The notes below the pieces were generated by a model, which saw nothing but the letters and a program-made list of their open reading frames with translations, searched no databases and was not told the DNA's origin. Position numbers and translations under genes: made by a program. Source: Bryobacterales bacterium (lineage in GTDB: Bacteria; Acidobacteriota; Terriglobia; Bryobacterales; UBA6623). Taken from it: DNA of 64,000 nucleotides. This document shows positions 17,641 to 26,654 of the stretch, in pieces; positions within the stretch are counted from its first letter, which is position 1, and every line of letters starts with the position of its first letter. Location: assembly GCA_028819255.1 (NCBI GenBank), contig JAPPMB010000047.1, positions 9,039 to 73,038 on the forward strand. The letters are read 5' to 3'.

Positions 17641-18233
17641 CTGCCCGACTGCCGTGAGTCCAGTTGGATACCATCCGAAGTGCTGGGGGCAGTGCCCGGA
17701 TCATCCTGCGCCACTTCCATGACGTCGACACGGAAGTGCTGTGGATGGTTGTCGTCGAACGCTCTGATTCTTCTGCCTGACCCGACCGATTCGATGCCCG
17801 TGGCTGGTCGCTCATTTCCCGATCAAGCTCCGGAGCCCGTCCCGCGATGGCGAAGGTCTTCCAATGCCGGAGCGACCAGCGCACCAGCGACGCGGCCTTG
17901 GCGGTGGTCACCGAGCAGTCTCGCATCGCGGGCGCCGCCAGACCCGTCCCAGAGATGCCCGAAGACTCCAGCCCGTATGGATCTCAATCCATTTGGTGGA
18001 TCACGGACGTGTCTAATCTAGGCAACGTGAAATTCGACAGCAGTTATACGCGCAACGCTTTGACACCCTTTCCAACGCTAGATTCGTCCTAGACTGATTC
18101 CTTACTGAACGCCCCAGTGTCTTATCAAAATGATACAAATGATCCTCGATCGTCTAAGGCACGAGCAAATCTATATCGTCTCCAATCGACGAGATCTCAC
18201 GTGTCACTTATTCCCATATTGTTAATGTCAATA
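17641..18233. other. Convergent intergenic region, AT-rich on its right side
   Basis: Lies between the ends of two convergent genes. From about 18000 the base composition falls sharply in G+C, continuing into the neighbouring spermidine-synthase-like gene. A 40-codon open frame at about 17658-17780 (+) reads fluently (for example LRHFHDVDTEVLWMVVVE) but has no good start and no recognised family. An ATATTG/CAATAT inverted repeat (18216-18234) touches the stop of the next gene. Confidence 0.4.
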
Positions 18234-19913
18234 TCATCGATTCCAGCTCTCATTGAGATAGAATCTCAGAAGTGCTGGTGCCATCAGGGTATTGACCTGC
18301 TCATTAGGGGATACCAGATCGTTTTTGCCAAAAGCGACTGATGCTCGAAATATTTCTGGCGTGATATACCGCAACTGGCTTTGGTCGACAGCGAACTCAT
18401 CCAAGTGTCCCACTTTTTTTCGGACTTCACTATCGTGTTGGCCAGAATTCCATGCGAGAATCCATCCCCAGTCGCCGAAACTCGGCACATTATCATGGTA
18501 TGGAAGAGCCTCATATCCAGCGCTGACGATCGTTCTCAAGATACAAAGAAACGATTCCTTGGCGTGGTATGGCGACGTCGACTGAACAGCCAAGACACCT
18601 TTCCGTTCCAAGAGTCGATGCAACTTGAAATAAAACTCCCGACTATAGAGCTTCACCAGCTCGACCGAGTTCGGATCCGGCAGATCCACTATGACGACAT
18701 CGTACCTTCCCTGTAGGTGAGCGAGCATCTTGTCCGCATCAACCGTATACACATGGACTAGAGCGGCTTGCTCGACAGTATCATTCGGATCCAATCCGAC
18801 GGATGTTGCACGCCCATAAAGTGGTCGAATCTGCGGATCTTCGGTGATTCCTGAAGCCGCCTCTGCAGACACACGCGCGTCGTCAAAGGCCGCATTGTTC
18901 AATTCCGTCATGATGTCATCCTGTGATGCGAACTCGATCATCCCCGGGTCGATATCGACCAGAGTCACCTCCACAGTGTCGTTGTATCTCAAGACTTCCC
19001 TGAGTGCCAGACCGTCCCCACCACCAAGAATCAGCACTCTCCTGCGGTTGTTTGCCAGCGTCATGGCTGGATGGACCAGAAGCTCATGATAAACGTGCTC
19101 GTCAAGACTCGAGAATTGAAGGTTGCCATTGATGTAAAGCCGGTATTCCGTCGGGGCTGTTCGGGCAGTCATCACGATGTGCTGGTACCTTGTCGTTTGT
19201 GAGTGTACGATTGGCTCGTTGTAGAATCTCTGTTCAAGCAGGTCGTTCCAAGTCCGGTTCTGAGAGTATCCGTGTCCAAGACCGAAGGCAATCAATCCGA
19301 TTGCGGCGCGCTGCACCAATCTACGCGAAGCCAATCCATGGTACGAGAAATAGCCGTAGGTGACAACTGCGACGGCGAAATTGACCCCAGCCACCAAGAA
19401 ACTGATCTCCGTCAAAGGAAGATACTTCAGCAAGACGTACACCCAGATCACGGCACCGATAAATGCACCAACATAATCTGTACTAAATATGGAAGCGATG
19501 TTTGACTTTAGTTGTGGAACGAATTGTTTATTCAATCGAAGAATAAGTGGGATCTCCAGTCCAATCAAGAATCCAATTGTCAAGACAAATAGGTACTGAA
19601 CTAGAATAAAGTGTACCTCCATGTAAGCATAGGATGCGTATACTGCGATCGGAGCAAATCCACCGAGGATCGCCAGACTGATTTCAACAAGCAAGAATTT
19701 CTCGATCAAGCCTCGGTCACTGATCCTGCTTTGCAAGACACTGGCAAGTCCCATCATGAGCATCATGAGCGAAATAGTGACTGAAAACTGCTCAATGCTA
19801 TTGCCAAGCACAAACGTGGCGACCGTGCTCAGAATGCACTCAAATATGAATCCGCTTGCTCCGGTGAGGAACATCGAGCAAGCCAGCAGTGTCGTGGCAA
19901 CTCTGGGTCGCAT
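18234..19913 (-). CDS. Membrane-fused spermidine synthase-like protein
   Basis: A 559-residue protein with an N-terminal membrane domain of about seven helices (residues 8-215) and a C-terminal polyamine aminopropyltransferase domain. The S-adenosyl-type binding motif LILGGGDG (about 294-301), LVDIDPGMIEFA and the catalytic-loop VDLPDPNS followed by LYSREFYFKLHRLL are intact. Soluble SpeE makes spermidine from putrescine; membrane-fused forms may act on membrane-associated substrates. The ATG at 19913 was chosen because the membrane domain begins directly after it; the longer open frame overlaps the divergent amine oxidase gene. Base composition is far more AT-rich than that of all neighbours. 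It belongs functionally to the TelA/DUF350 cluster to its right. Confidence 0.82.
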   Translation of the reverse strand: MRPRVATTLLACSMFLTGASGFIFECILSTVATFVLGNSIEQFSVTISLMMLMMGLASVLQSRISDRGLIEKFLLVEISLAILGGFAPIAVYASYAYMEVHFILVQYLFVLTIGFLIGLEIPLILRLNKQFVPQLKSNIASIFSTDYVGAFIGAVIWVYVLLKYLPLTEISFLVAGVNFAVAVVTYGYFSYHGLASRRLVQRAAIGLIAFGLGHGYSQNRTWNDLLEQRFYNEPIVHSQTTRYQHIVMTARTAPTEYRLYINGNLQFSSLDEHVYHELLVHPAMTLANNRRRVLILGGGDGLALREVLRYNDTVEVTLVDIDPGMIEFASQDDIMTELNNAAFDDARVSAEAASGITEDPQIRPLYGRATSVGLDPNDTVEQAALVHVYTVDADKMLAHLQGRYDVVIVDLPDPNSVELVKLYSREFYFKLHRLLERKGVLAVQSTSPYHAKESFLCILRTIVSAGYEALPYHDNVPSFGDWGWILAWNSGQHDSEVRKKVGHLDEFAVDQSQLRYITPEIFRASVAFGKNDLVSPNEQVNTLMAPALLRFYLNESWNR

Positions 19914-20002
19914 TTCTTGTTGTGCTGTCAGGGTTCCAAGTGTCGAAGACACAAAGAACGCCCACCTTTCGGCCCAGTTCACTTGCAAGTCGAAACGTAC
20001 GA
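19914..20002. promoter_or_regulatory. Divergent promoter region with short palindrome
   Basis: The 89 bases between the divergent starts of the spermidine-synthase-like and amine oxidase genes must contain both promoters if these starts are right. A GTGTC-GAA-GACAC palindrome at 19940-19952 is a possible operator. No consensus -35/-10 pair stands out. Confidence 0.3.
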
Positions 20003-21661
20003 ATGACCGTGAGCGAACCCGTGATTTGCGGATTTGGGCACGATGGCCCATCCTATCACGAGGCCTTGGGATCAACTGCGCTAGCATGTGGCTTGGCGGG
20101 CAAGCTGACTCGTCGGAGCGCTCTTCAGGCAGTGGCGGCCGGCGCCGGCATCACGGCGGGCACGACTGCGTTTCTCTTCCGCAAGCCGCGCCCGGTGGCT
20201 GGCCGCTACGTCGACCGCAGCCATGCGGTCGGCCACGCGATTCGGGACGGTCGGCCGGTGCCCGCGACTGGTGCTCGGTCAAGAGTGCCGGTGGCCATCG
20301 TCGGAGGTGGGATCGCCGGACTCTCGGCCGCCTGGAGGATGAGGCGGCTCGGATTCGACGATTTCGTCGTGCTGGAAATGGAGGACTCGCCGGGCGGCAA
20401 TTCCCGCTCCGGCGGCAACGAGCACACTGAGTATCCATGGGGTGCGCACTACGTGCCGGTCCCTGACCGGCGGATTCCGCTTGTGGAGGAGTTGTTCACC
20501 GAACTGGGCGTGCTGCGGGACGGAAAGTGGGATTCCAGCCACGTCTGCCGGGAGCCTCTCGGGCGACTATTTCTGCGGGGCGAATGGGTACCGGACATCG
20601 AGCCGGGCGAGGAGTCATCGCCGTCCGAGCGGGAGCAGTTCGACCGCTTCTGGGACCGGATGGACTACTTTCGCCACGGCGGCGGATTCACCATTCCGAT
20701 TCGCGGAGGCCGCCGGGCCGGCGAGCTCGACTGGATTTCGATGAAGAGCTGGATGATCGAGCAGGGGTTCTTCAACGCCAGGCTCCGCTGGTACGTCGAC
20801 TACGCCTGCCGAGACGACTATGGCGGTTCGTACGGGCAGACCTCGGCGTGGGCGGGGATCCACTACTTTGCCGCCAGGGCGGAAGACGATACCGCACTGC
20901 TGACATGGCCTGCGGGCAACGGCTGGATCGTGAAGCGACTCGCGACCGAGCTTTCCCCGTGGCTCCGTAAGGGAACACCCGTACACCGGATCGCGGAGGC
21001 CGACCGGCACATTGAGGTGGTGACTGAGAGAGCCACCTACGAGTGCGACGCTGTCGTGTTTGCGGCCCCTGCATTCCTCGCGCCGTTTCTAATGCCGGGC
21101 TTGCGGGACCGGCTTCCGTCGATGAGCGAATTCGACTACTCGCCGTGGTACACGGCGAACCTCGTGATCGACCGCCTTCCGCGCGAACACGGCACCTCCC
21201 CGGCTTGGGAAAACGTCATCTACGACTCCCCCGGACTGGGCTATGTCGTCGCTACGCACCAGACGACCGGCGGGTCCGTCGCGCCGACGGTGTGGACCTA
21301 TTACCGCGCGATGTCCGGCCAGACGCCGCAAGCCGCGCGACATGCCCTGCTCAACACCAGTTGGTCTGACCGGAAGGAGGAAATCCTCGCGGACCTTGAG
21401 CGAGCCCATCCGGACATTCGGGACTGTGTGCAGAGGCTGGACATCATGCGACTTGGCCATGCGATGATCCGGCCCGCTCCGGGCTTCATCTCGTCCCATG
21501 CAAGGGATAGGCTGGCCACGATGGAAGGACCCGTCCAGTTCGCGAACTCAGACCTGAGCGGAATCTCGATCTTCGAGGAGGCCCAGTATCGTGGCGTGCG
21601 GGCCGCCGAGCGGGTCCTTTCGAGGCTTGGATATCGAAACCTCGACTACGCGGACGATTGA
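20003..21661 (+). CDS. Tat-exported FAD-dependent amine oxidase-like protein
   Basis: A 552-residue flavoprotein of the amine oxidase/protoporphyrinogen-oxidase-like superfamily. A twin-arginine-type segment (TRRSALQAVAAGAGITAG) precedes the dinucleotide-binding motif VAIVGGGIAGLSAAWRM, with the adenine-binding Glu in VVLEMEDSPGGNSRSG. A C-terminal FAD-contact region lies in FANSDLSGISIFEEAQYRGVRAAE. Next to a polyamine aminopropyltransferase-like gene, a polyamine or modified amine is a plausible substrate, but this is inference. Starts further upstream would overlap the divergent neighbour; the ATG at 20003 is preferred. It converges with the DUF350 gene (15-base gap). Confidence 0.85.
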   Translation: MTVSEPVICGFGHDGPSYHEALGSTALACGLAGKLTRRSALQAVAAGAGITAGTTAFLFRKPRPVAGRYVDRSHAVGHAIRDGRPVPATGARSRVPVAIVGGGIAGLSAAWRMRRLGFDDFVVLEMEDSPGGNSRSGGNEHTEYPWGAHYVPVPDRRIPLVEELFTELGVLRDGKWDSSHVCREPLGRLFLRGEWVPDIEPGEESSPSEREQFDRFWDRMDYFRHGGGFTIPIRGGRRAGELDWISMKSWMIEQGFFNARLRWYVDYACRDDYGGSYGQTSAWAGIHYFAARAEDDTALLTWPAGNGWIVKRLATELSPWLRKGTPVHRIAEADRHIEVVTERATYECDAVVFAAPAFLAPFLMPGLRDRLPSMSEFDYSPWYTANLVIDRLPREHGTSPAWENVIYDSPGLGYVVATHQTTGGSVAPTVWTYYRAMSGQTPQAARHALLNTSWSDRKEEILADLERAHPDIRDCVQRLDIMRLGHAMIRPAPGFISSHARDRLATMEGPVQFANSDLSGISIFEEAQYRGVRAAERVLSRLGYRNLDYADD

Positions 21662-21676
21662 CGGCGAGATCCAGGC

Positions 21677-22591
21677 TTACGCGACCAGGGATCCGATCAT
21701 GATTGCCAGCGCAATCTGAGCACACACGGTCACCGAAGAGGCAGCCACGTTGCGGTCCCTCTCGACCTCGATCTTGAGCGTTGTGTTCGGAAGGAACGCC
21801 TTGTCGATCAGCCGTTGGAACGCTACCAGCAGGACCATGCCCGCGAGGCCGCTCACGGCGAATCCGGTGATGCCCTCCGTCCACCCCTCGAACGGCCCTG
21901 AAACGGCAAAGCTGAGAACGATCCCCAACGAGATCAGGGTTCCGGACAAAATCACACCGGCCGCAGTGTTTCCGTCCCTGATCTCTCCCATGCAGTCGAA
22001 GGGTGTCGCCCATTCATAAAGGAAGGCAAACGCGATCAGCGCGACCTGTCCCATCGCGAAAAAGGCGACCGATGTCTCCCATCCACCACCCTCGCCGTGG
22101 AAGGATCCGTACGCAATCAGGCCGGTGGCCACGAGAATGCCGAATTCCGCGAACCCGACGGCCAGATTTCCCTCCAGCAGTTCCTTCGCGTTCTGCACGT
22201 GCCCAAGGACGACGCGTTCGGAGAGGAATTGAGCCACGAAGAAGAAGATCAGCAGGACTGCGCAGTAGATCAGGATCTCCCTGGTGTCCATCAGGACGGC
22301 ATCCAGACCCTGAGAGAATCGCGCGACCCCGTCGGCCACCACGCCGGCCAGACCGAGGCCGAATCCGATGCCCAGCCCGCAGCGCCTCAGTGCCACTGCG
22401 AGATTGCTCTGTTCCTCGATCTGGTAGTCGACAGTCCGTTCACGGGCGTCCGTCACGCCCGCGCTGCGCAGCCCCGACCGGAAGAACCAGTCGCTCGCTA
22501 TCTTTGCGATGACGAGGACCAGGAGGACGAGGAACGTGTCCGCAAGCCCCTGGATGAGCGTTTCGAGAATATCAATCGCCACTTGGTCCAC
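21677..22591 (-). CDS. Tandem DUF350 membrane protein
   Basis: A 304-residue integral membrane protein built of two DUF350 units (about residues 1-150 and 155-304). Each has about four helices; the second ends with the family-type VERDRNVAASSV motif, and the first with the degenerate DYQIEEQSNLAVALRR. E. coli YjfL is a single-unit relative encoded in a stress operon with a PspA-like protein and a glutathionylspermidine-synthase-like protein. The molecular function is unknown, probably in membrane integrity. Translation starts at GTG 22591, 2 bases after the lipoprotein gene. It is the last gene of the six-gene minus-strand operon starting at 27281. Confidence 0.85.
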   Translation of the reverse strand: MDQVAIDILETLIQGLADTFLVLLVLVIAKIASDWFFRSGLRSAGVTDARERTVDYQIEEQSNLAVALRRCGLGIGFGLGLAGVVADGVARFSQGLDAVLMDTREILIYCAVLLIFFFVAQFLSERVVLGHVQNAKELLEGNLAVGFAEFGILVATGLIAYGSFHGEGGGWETSVAFFAMGQVALIAFAFLYEWATPFDCMGEIRDGNTAAGVILSGTLISLGIVLSFAVSGPFEGWTEGITGFAVSGLAGMVLLVAFQRLIDKAFLPNTTLKIEVERDRNVAASSVTVCAQIALAIMIGSLVA

Positions 22592-22593
22592 CC

Positions 22594-24204
22594 TTACTTC
22601 CCGCTAGACCCGAAGAACGTCGACCGAGTGCTCGGACCGGCTCCCCGAACGGTGGTGGGGGGCCGGCGGAATCCCCCGCCCCGAGCGAATGTCGAGCCCT
22701 GCATTCTGGGCGAGGTTCGCGTGGCCTGACTGTTCGTGCCCCATTTCGGAGCGGCCGAGCTTCCACCGTAGAACGGCCGGCGACCGCGGTAGCCGCCGCT
22801 CCACGTATCCCATTCACTCCTCTCGTAGCTCCTTCTGGACCCGAACAGCGTGGAATAGAAGAGGTACGGCGCTACCCATGTCCAGACGGAGCCGCCGGAG
22901 CCGTCGGAAGTCCAGCGACCGTAGTGGGGATTGCCCACATACGCCATGCCGGGGGGAGCCGCTTGCGTGAGCTTCTCGGAGTCAAAGGCTCCGTAGGGCT
23001 TCGACTCGACATCCATTCCCAGGTTGTTGATATTTGCGTTGTAGAAGTCCGCTGTGACCTCTGTCCAGTCCGACTCCTGGGTCTCCCCGTTTTCCTGCCG
23101 CAGGTACTTGTGAAAGAAGTGGGCCTCGGCCCCCTGCACCCAGTACTCGGCCCGATCGTGGCTGGGAGGCCACCGGGCATAGAGGTCGAGACCGAGCAGG
23201 TTCCATTGGGCGCGATCCGTTCCGGAGAGCATGATCGGCTCTCTGTTGAACAACCTGGACCTGTAGGACCGCACGAGCGACCCTCGAATGGCTGTGAGAT
23301 GCTCGAACGTGGCCACGCTCACATTCCTCACGCGATAGTCGAGGAATGCGGTCTGCGGATAGTCCCGCGAGTCGTCCCAGCTTTCCCGCCGCACAGTCAG
23401 CTCATACTCGACCTTCATGTCCATCAGCGTCAGGGAGTAGCTTCGGTCCAGCTCCGCCAGCTTGGCGCTGACTTCCGGTGCCCGTTTCAAGTAGTCCGCA
23501 GAGATCGCACCCGCATTCCGGCAGGAGTCCCCGAGCACGGCCAAGTCGAATTCGTCTCCGGACCTGCGCTTGCGCAACTCTGCCTGCGCCTCGACTAGCA
23601 GCCCTCCCGCGGAGGCAACCAGCTCGGAGAGCGGCCCAGCGAGATCGTCGATCTCATCCGCTCTCCCCGCGTGGTCTTGACGCACCTGCTGGATCTTCTC
23701 GGCCAATTGGGGCCGTAGTTCGTTCATCGCGCCGACCGAGGACCCGCACTCGGCGACCATCTCGTCGGCGCGTTGGGCCACTTCGTTGAGAAAGTCGCGC
23801 CGGTCGGCCCACCGCCGGGCCGACTCGTGAGCGCCCGCAAGCAGCGGATTGATCTTCCCTAGCGCTTCGGCCAGATCGCCGGCCGTGCCAGGCTCATCCC
23901 GCTCGACGAGGGGAAGGACCGACGACTCGTAGATGTCCTCGGCAGATCTGACCTTGGCCCGGGCCGCCTCGATGTGCTGGGACCATTCCTCCCGGTCGGC
24001 GTATTCCTCGAGTGCCGCGAATTCGGACGATCCGCGAAACTCCTCGTACTGGTCTCCAAGGCTCTCGACTCTCCGGGACTCCTCGCCGATTCGGCTGTCC
24101 GCCAGCCGCGCCCTCTCCACGAGATCCCGCGGCAACCCCATGCATCCAGCCAGGACCAATGCGACGATGCCCGCGCTCCATCGGAATCCGCTCGTGTAAG
24201 CCAT
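22594..24204 (-). CDS. Cluster-associated lipoprotein with coiled-coil region
   Basis: A predicted lipoprotein of 536 residues. The ATG at 24204 gives a signal peptide ending in the lipobox LAGC (Cys21), and GGGAGGG lies about 10 bases upstream. A second ATG at 24225 adds 7 residues. Residues about 25-210 are charged and helical, probably coiled-coil. The C-terminal 120 residues contain YGRWTSDGSGGSVWTWVAPYLF, YERSEWDTW and an arginine/glycine/serine-rich tail. This tail resembles exported proteins found beside DUF350/DUF4178 genes (DUF4247- or DUF1190-like), but I cannot assign the family firmly. Its location in the DUF2617-DUF350 operon suggests an envelope role. Confidence 0.7.
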   Translation of the reverse strand: MAYTSGFRWSAGIVALVLAGCMGLPRDLVERARLADSRIGEESRRVESLGDQYEEFRGSSEFAALEEYADREEWSQHIEAARAKVRSAEDIYESSVLPLVERDEPGTAGDLAEALGKINPLLAGAHESARRWADRRDFLNEVAQRADEMVAECGSSVGAMNELRPQLAEKIQQVRQDHAGRADEIDDLAGPLSELVASAGGLLVEAQAELRKRRSGDEFDLAVLGDSCRNAGAISADYLKRAPEVSAKLAELDRSYSLTLMDMKVEYELTVRRESWDDSRDYPQTAFLDYRVRNVSVATFEHLTAIRGSLVRSYRSRLFNREPIMLSGTDRAQWNLLGLDLYARWPPSHDRAEYWVQGAEAHFFHKYLRQENGETQESDWTEVTADFYNANINNLGMDVESKPYGAFDSEKLTQAAPPGMAYVGNPHYGRWTSDGSGGSVWTWVAPYLFYSTLFGSRRSYERSEWDTWSGGYRGRRPFYGGSSAAPKWGTNSQATRTSPRMQGSTFARGGGFRRPPTTVRGAGPSTRSTFFGSSGK

Positions 24205-24228
24205 GACTGGTACTGACCCTCCCATGCC

Positions 24229-24825
24229 CTAGACGGCAACGGCGAACGAGCGTTCGGCTGCCTTCTCTCTGCTCGGCAAGACGACGCTGCTCTCGCTCAG
24301 TGCGACAAGCCCCTCCGACGGATACGAGTGCGCCGTACGGGCGGTTACGCCCCCGGGACGGGCAGCCGCCCAGACCAGCGTCTCAGCCGTCCAAGGCCCG
24401 TTCGAACCGGAAGGAAACCGGTGGGCAAGCCCGACTTCGGTGGATGACCGATCTGCACGGCGGATCATTCTGCGAAGTTGCCGTAGCGTACCACGAACTC
24501 CTTCCAGGTCCATCACTTCCGCGTCGAAGCGGTACCGCACTGCATCGTGAGCGGCGTACTCGACCGCCGAGTCGCCGGGCTGCCACCACGCCACCGGCTG
24601 AGCGTTTTCCGGTGCGGCACAGGCCAGCAGCTCAGTCAGGGCCAGCGATCCGCTGCGAACCTCCATCACGTGGCTGGCCCCAATCACCGAGGCCCGGATC
24701 TCCAGGTCGCCGCGCGCCGCCCGTCCGCGCAGGAGCACGGTGGCGTGGGGACAGGTCACGCTCCCGGCGTAGAGCCGCAGCCGCAGGGCGTGCGCGGAGA
24801 GATCCTTGAACGCAACCGGCGTCAT
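24229..24825 (-). CDS. DUF2617 family protein
   Basis: A 198-residue protein matching the DUF2617 pattern as I know it: an N-terminal LYAGSVTCPHATVLLRG strand region, GASHVMEV in the middle, and a C-terminal block ending TARTAHSYPSEGLVALSES. No catalytic residues are known for this family. Start ATG 24825 overlaps the DUF4178 stop by four bases (ATGA), a tight translational coupling. In actinobacterial genomes DUF2617 genes often sit with DUF4178, DUF350 and polyamine aminopropyltransferase genes, and the same company is kept here. Confidence 0.78.
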   Translation of the reverse strand: MTPVAFKDLSAHALRLRLYAGSVTCPHATVLLRGRAARGDLEIRASVIGASHVMEVRSGSLALTELLACAAPENAQPVAWWQPGDSAVEYAAHDAVRYRFDAEVMDLEGVRGTLRQLRRMIRRADRSSTEVGLAHRFPSGSNGPWTAETLVWAAARPGGVTARTAHSYPSEGLVALSESSVVLPSREKAAERSFAVAV

Positions 24826-25430
24826 GCTCCTCCCTTGACGATGACTTCGATCGCCCTGGGATCGAGATAGGTGCTCAGAATGACGTTGTGCTCGTAGCCC
24901 GAGTCCTCGTCGCCCCATTCCTCGACGCCCACGAACTCCCGCTTGTCCGGACTCGAGAACAAGTACTGGTGAAACGGCGTCCCCTTGGCGCCGCCGTCGC
25001 GGAAGAAAACGACTCGCGAGTCGTCGTGGTAGCGGTATCTCGCGCCCTTATATCGGACCTCTCCCGAACCCGCCTGCGAAATCTCCCAAAGGTGCTCCTT
25101 GCCCTTGAGACCGACCTGCCTGAAGCTGAGCTTCTCTCGGGAGACGTAGACCGAGACCTCGTCCTCCTTCTCCCACTCCAGGTACTGCGTCGTGCCGTCG
25201 TTCAGCCGGTACATCGCCAGTTCCGGCCAACGCGCTCCCTCGCGCTCGTACGTGCTGATGGTCTTGACCTCGTAGAGGTTGCCCTCGAATCGGAGGAAAC
25301 CGCCCAAGCCAACATCCTCGATGGAAACGCGATGACGCTCGGCCGCCGGCATGGGCGCGGTGATGCGTCGAGCCGCAGCGAACTGCTCGGCGAACCGGGC
25401 GCGCTGGTCGGGCTGCAGGAGCGAAGCCAT
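24822..25430 (-). CDS. DUF4178 domain protein
   Basis: A 202-residue soluble protein with the DUF4178 pattern: an N-terminal beta-rich unit with GGFLRFEGNLYEVKTISTY, YLEWEKEDEVSVYVSREKLSF, and a C-terminal repeat-like part with RYRYHDDSRVVFF. Function is unknown. The family recurs beside DUF350, TelA and polyamine aminopropyltransferase genes. The ATG at 25430 is preferred; a TTG three codons upstream is also possible. It lies 24 bases after the TelA stop and overlaps the DUF2617 start. Confidence 0.8.
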   Translation of the reverse strand: MASLLQPDQRARFAEQFAAARRITAPMPAAERHRVSIEDVGLGGFLRFEGNLYEVKTISTYEREGARWPELAMYRLNDGTTQYLEWEKEDEVSVYVSREKLSFRQVGLKGKEHLWEISQAGSGEVRYKGARYRYHDDSRVVFFRDGGAKGTPFHQYLFSSPDKREFVGVEEWGDEDSGYEHNVILSTYLDPRAIEVIVKGGA

Positions 25431-25454
25431 CTCAGTCAAATCGCAGGCGGCTCG

Positions 25455-26636
25455 CTATCCGCCGGACAGCTCCAATGCACCAGGAATTTCGGACGCAGGC
25501 AGCTCCTTGGCTGCGCGGAGCGCCTCGACCTTCGGTTCCAGGGCCGCCGACATCTTGGTGAGCTCGGAGATCCCGGCACGGGCCTTTTCGGTCCCTGCCA
25601 TCCGGATCTGCTCCATCTCGTCCATGGCGCCGACCAGCGACTCGTAGGCGTTCCTGACACGGTCGAGGGCGATGACGGGGTTGTTCTGCATCTCTCCGAT
25701 CTCCCTGGTCTGGCGCCCGATGGCCGCCGCGTTGGCCTCCAGCATGGCGGCGGTGCTGTCCTGCACCTGCTTTACAGCGGTGGCGATCTGCTTCTGGTTG
25801 GCCAGCGCGGCCTGGATCGCAAGGCCGACGGTCAAGAGACTCTGCGTGACCATCACCGTACGGTCGATCTGCTCGCACAGGGAGTCGTTGTTCTGCAGCG
25901 TCATGTCTATGGACGAGAAGAACTGGAGGTTGACCTGCTCCATGGTGCGCAGGTCCTGTACGCGCATCGACACCTTGTGAGCCATCGTCTGCAGCTTCTG
26001 GCGCTGCACGGTCTCAGTCTCTTCAACCATGCTGTCCTCGATCCGCTGCATCAGGAGCTCGCCCACATACGCGCTTTGCTGGACACCCTGCTGGGCCACA
26101 TGAACCTGCTCATAGAGTTGCTCCAGTTCGGTGCTGTCCTGGAGGAGCTTGTCCTTGCCATGGCGCAGCCCGGCCATGATCTGGTCGATCTGCGTCTGCA
26201 CTGACTCGTACTTCACCGCGATGCGCTTGAGGATCTTGCCGACTCCCGGCGTCCTGCCCAGCAGTTTGGCGATGCCGCTCGGTTGGCCCAAGACCTGCGG
26301 ATTGATCTCGTCCATCGTGTGCCGCAATGCGATCAGGGTGCGGGGGATCTCGGCGCCCTCGCCATCGAGTTGCGAGAGCATGGTGCCCACGCGGGTCTTG
26401 AGCAGCCCGATCTCACGCGACGCCTTCTGCTGCTCGCGCACGCCCATCGCGCTCACCTGGCGACCGAGCTTGCGATCTCCGGGGTCGGCAAGCACCGCCA
26501 AGGCCAGCTGGTCGGCCTTTTGAGCGAGTTGCGTCTGGCCATGTTCGTCCAGCCCCCTCGGTGCCTTCGCGACCAGACCGGACGACGCACCTGCAGTCGC
26601 CGGACCGTTGGATTGCGCGGAATCAGAAGTGCTCAT
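25455..26636 (-). CDS. telA: TelA-family toxic anion resistance protein
   Basis: A 393-residue, almost entirely helical protein of the TelA/KlaA/YaaN family. It was first linked to tellurite resistance and is now seen as part of wider membrane and envelope stress systems. Typical features are a poorly ordered first 40 residues, long amphipathic helices (IDQIMAGLRHGKDKLLQDSTELEQLY) and a well-conserved C-terminal half (NQKQIATAVKQVQDSTAAML). A strong ribosome binding site (GGAGGG) precedes ATG 26636. It is 18 bases downstream of an XpaC-like gene, the same order as xpaC-yaaN in Bacillus. Confidence 0.9.
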   Translation of the reverse strand: MSTSDSAQSNGPATAGASSGLVAKAPRGLDEHGQTQLAQKADQLALAVLADPGDRKLGRQVSAMGVREQQKASREIGLLKTRVGTMLSQLDGEGAEIPRTLIALRHTMDEINPQVLGQPSGIAKLLGRTPGVGKILKRIAVKYESVQTQIDQIMAGLRHGKDKLLQDSTELEQLYEQVHVAQQGVQQSAYVGELLMQRIEDSMVEETETVQRQKLQTMAHKVSMRVQDLRTMEQVNLQFFSSIDMTLQNNDSLCEQIDRTVMVTQSLLTVGLAIQAALANQKQIATAVKQVQDSTAAMLEANAAAIGRQTREIGEMQNNPVIALDRVRNAYESLVGAMDEMEQIRMAGTEKARAGISELTKMSAALEPKVEALRAAKELPASEIPGALELSGG

Positions 26637-26654
26637 GCCGTTTCCCTCCAGACC

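Noticed and set aside
17658-17780. 40-codon plus-strand frame with LRHFHDVDTEVLWMVVVE
   Set aside because: No suitable start codon or ribosome binding site and no family recognised; too short to call.
18216-18234. ATATTG/CAATAT inverted repeat as terminator of the spermidine-synthase-like gene
   Set aside because: The stem is short, AT-only except one pair, and there is no U-tract; not called as a terminator.
24888-26204. 438-codon plus-strand frame opposite the DUF4178 and TelA genes
   Set aside because: It is antisense to two well-supported genes and reads as Leu/Gly/Arg-rich low-information protein.
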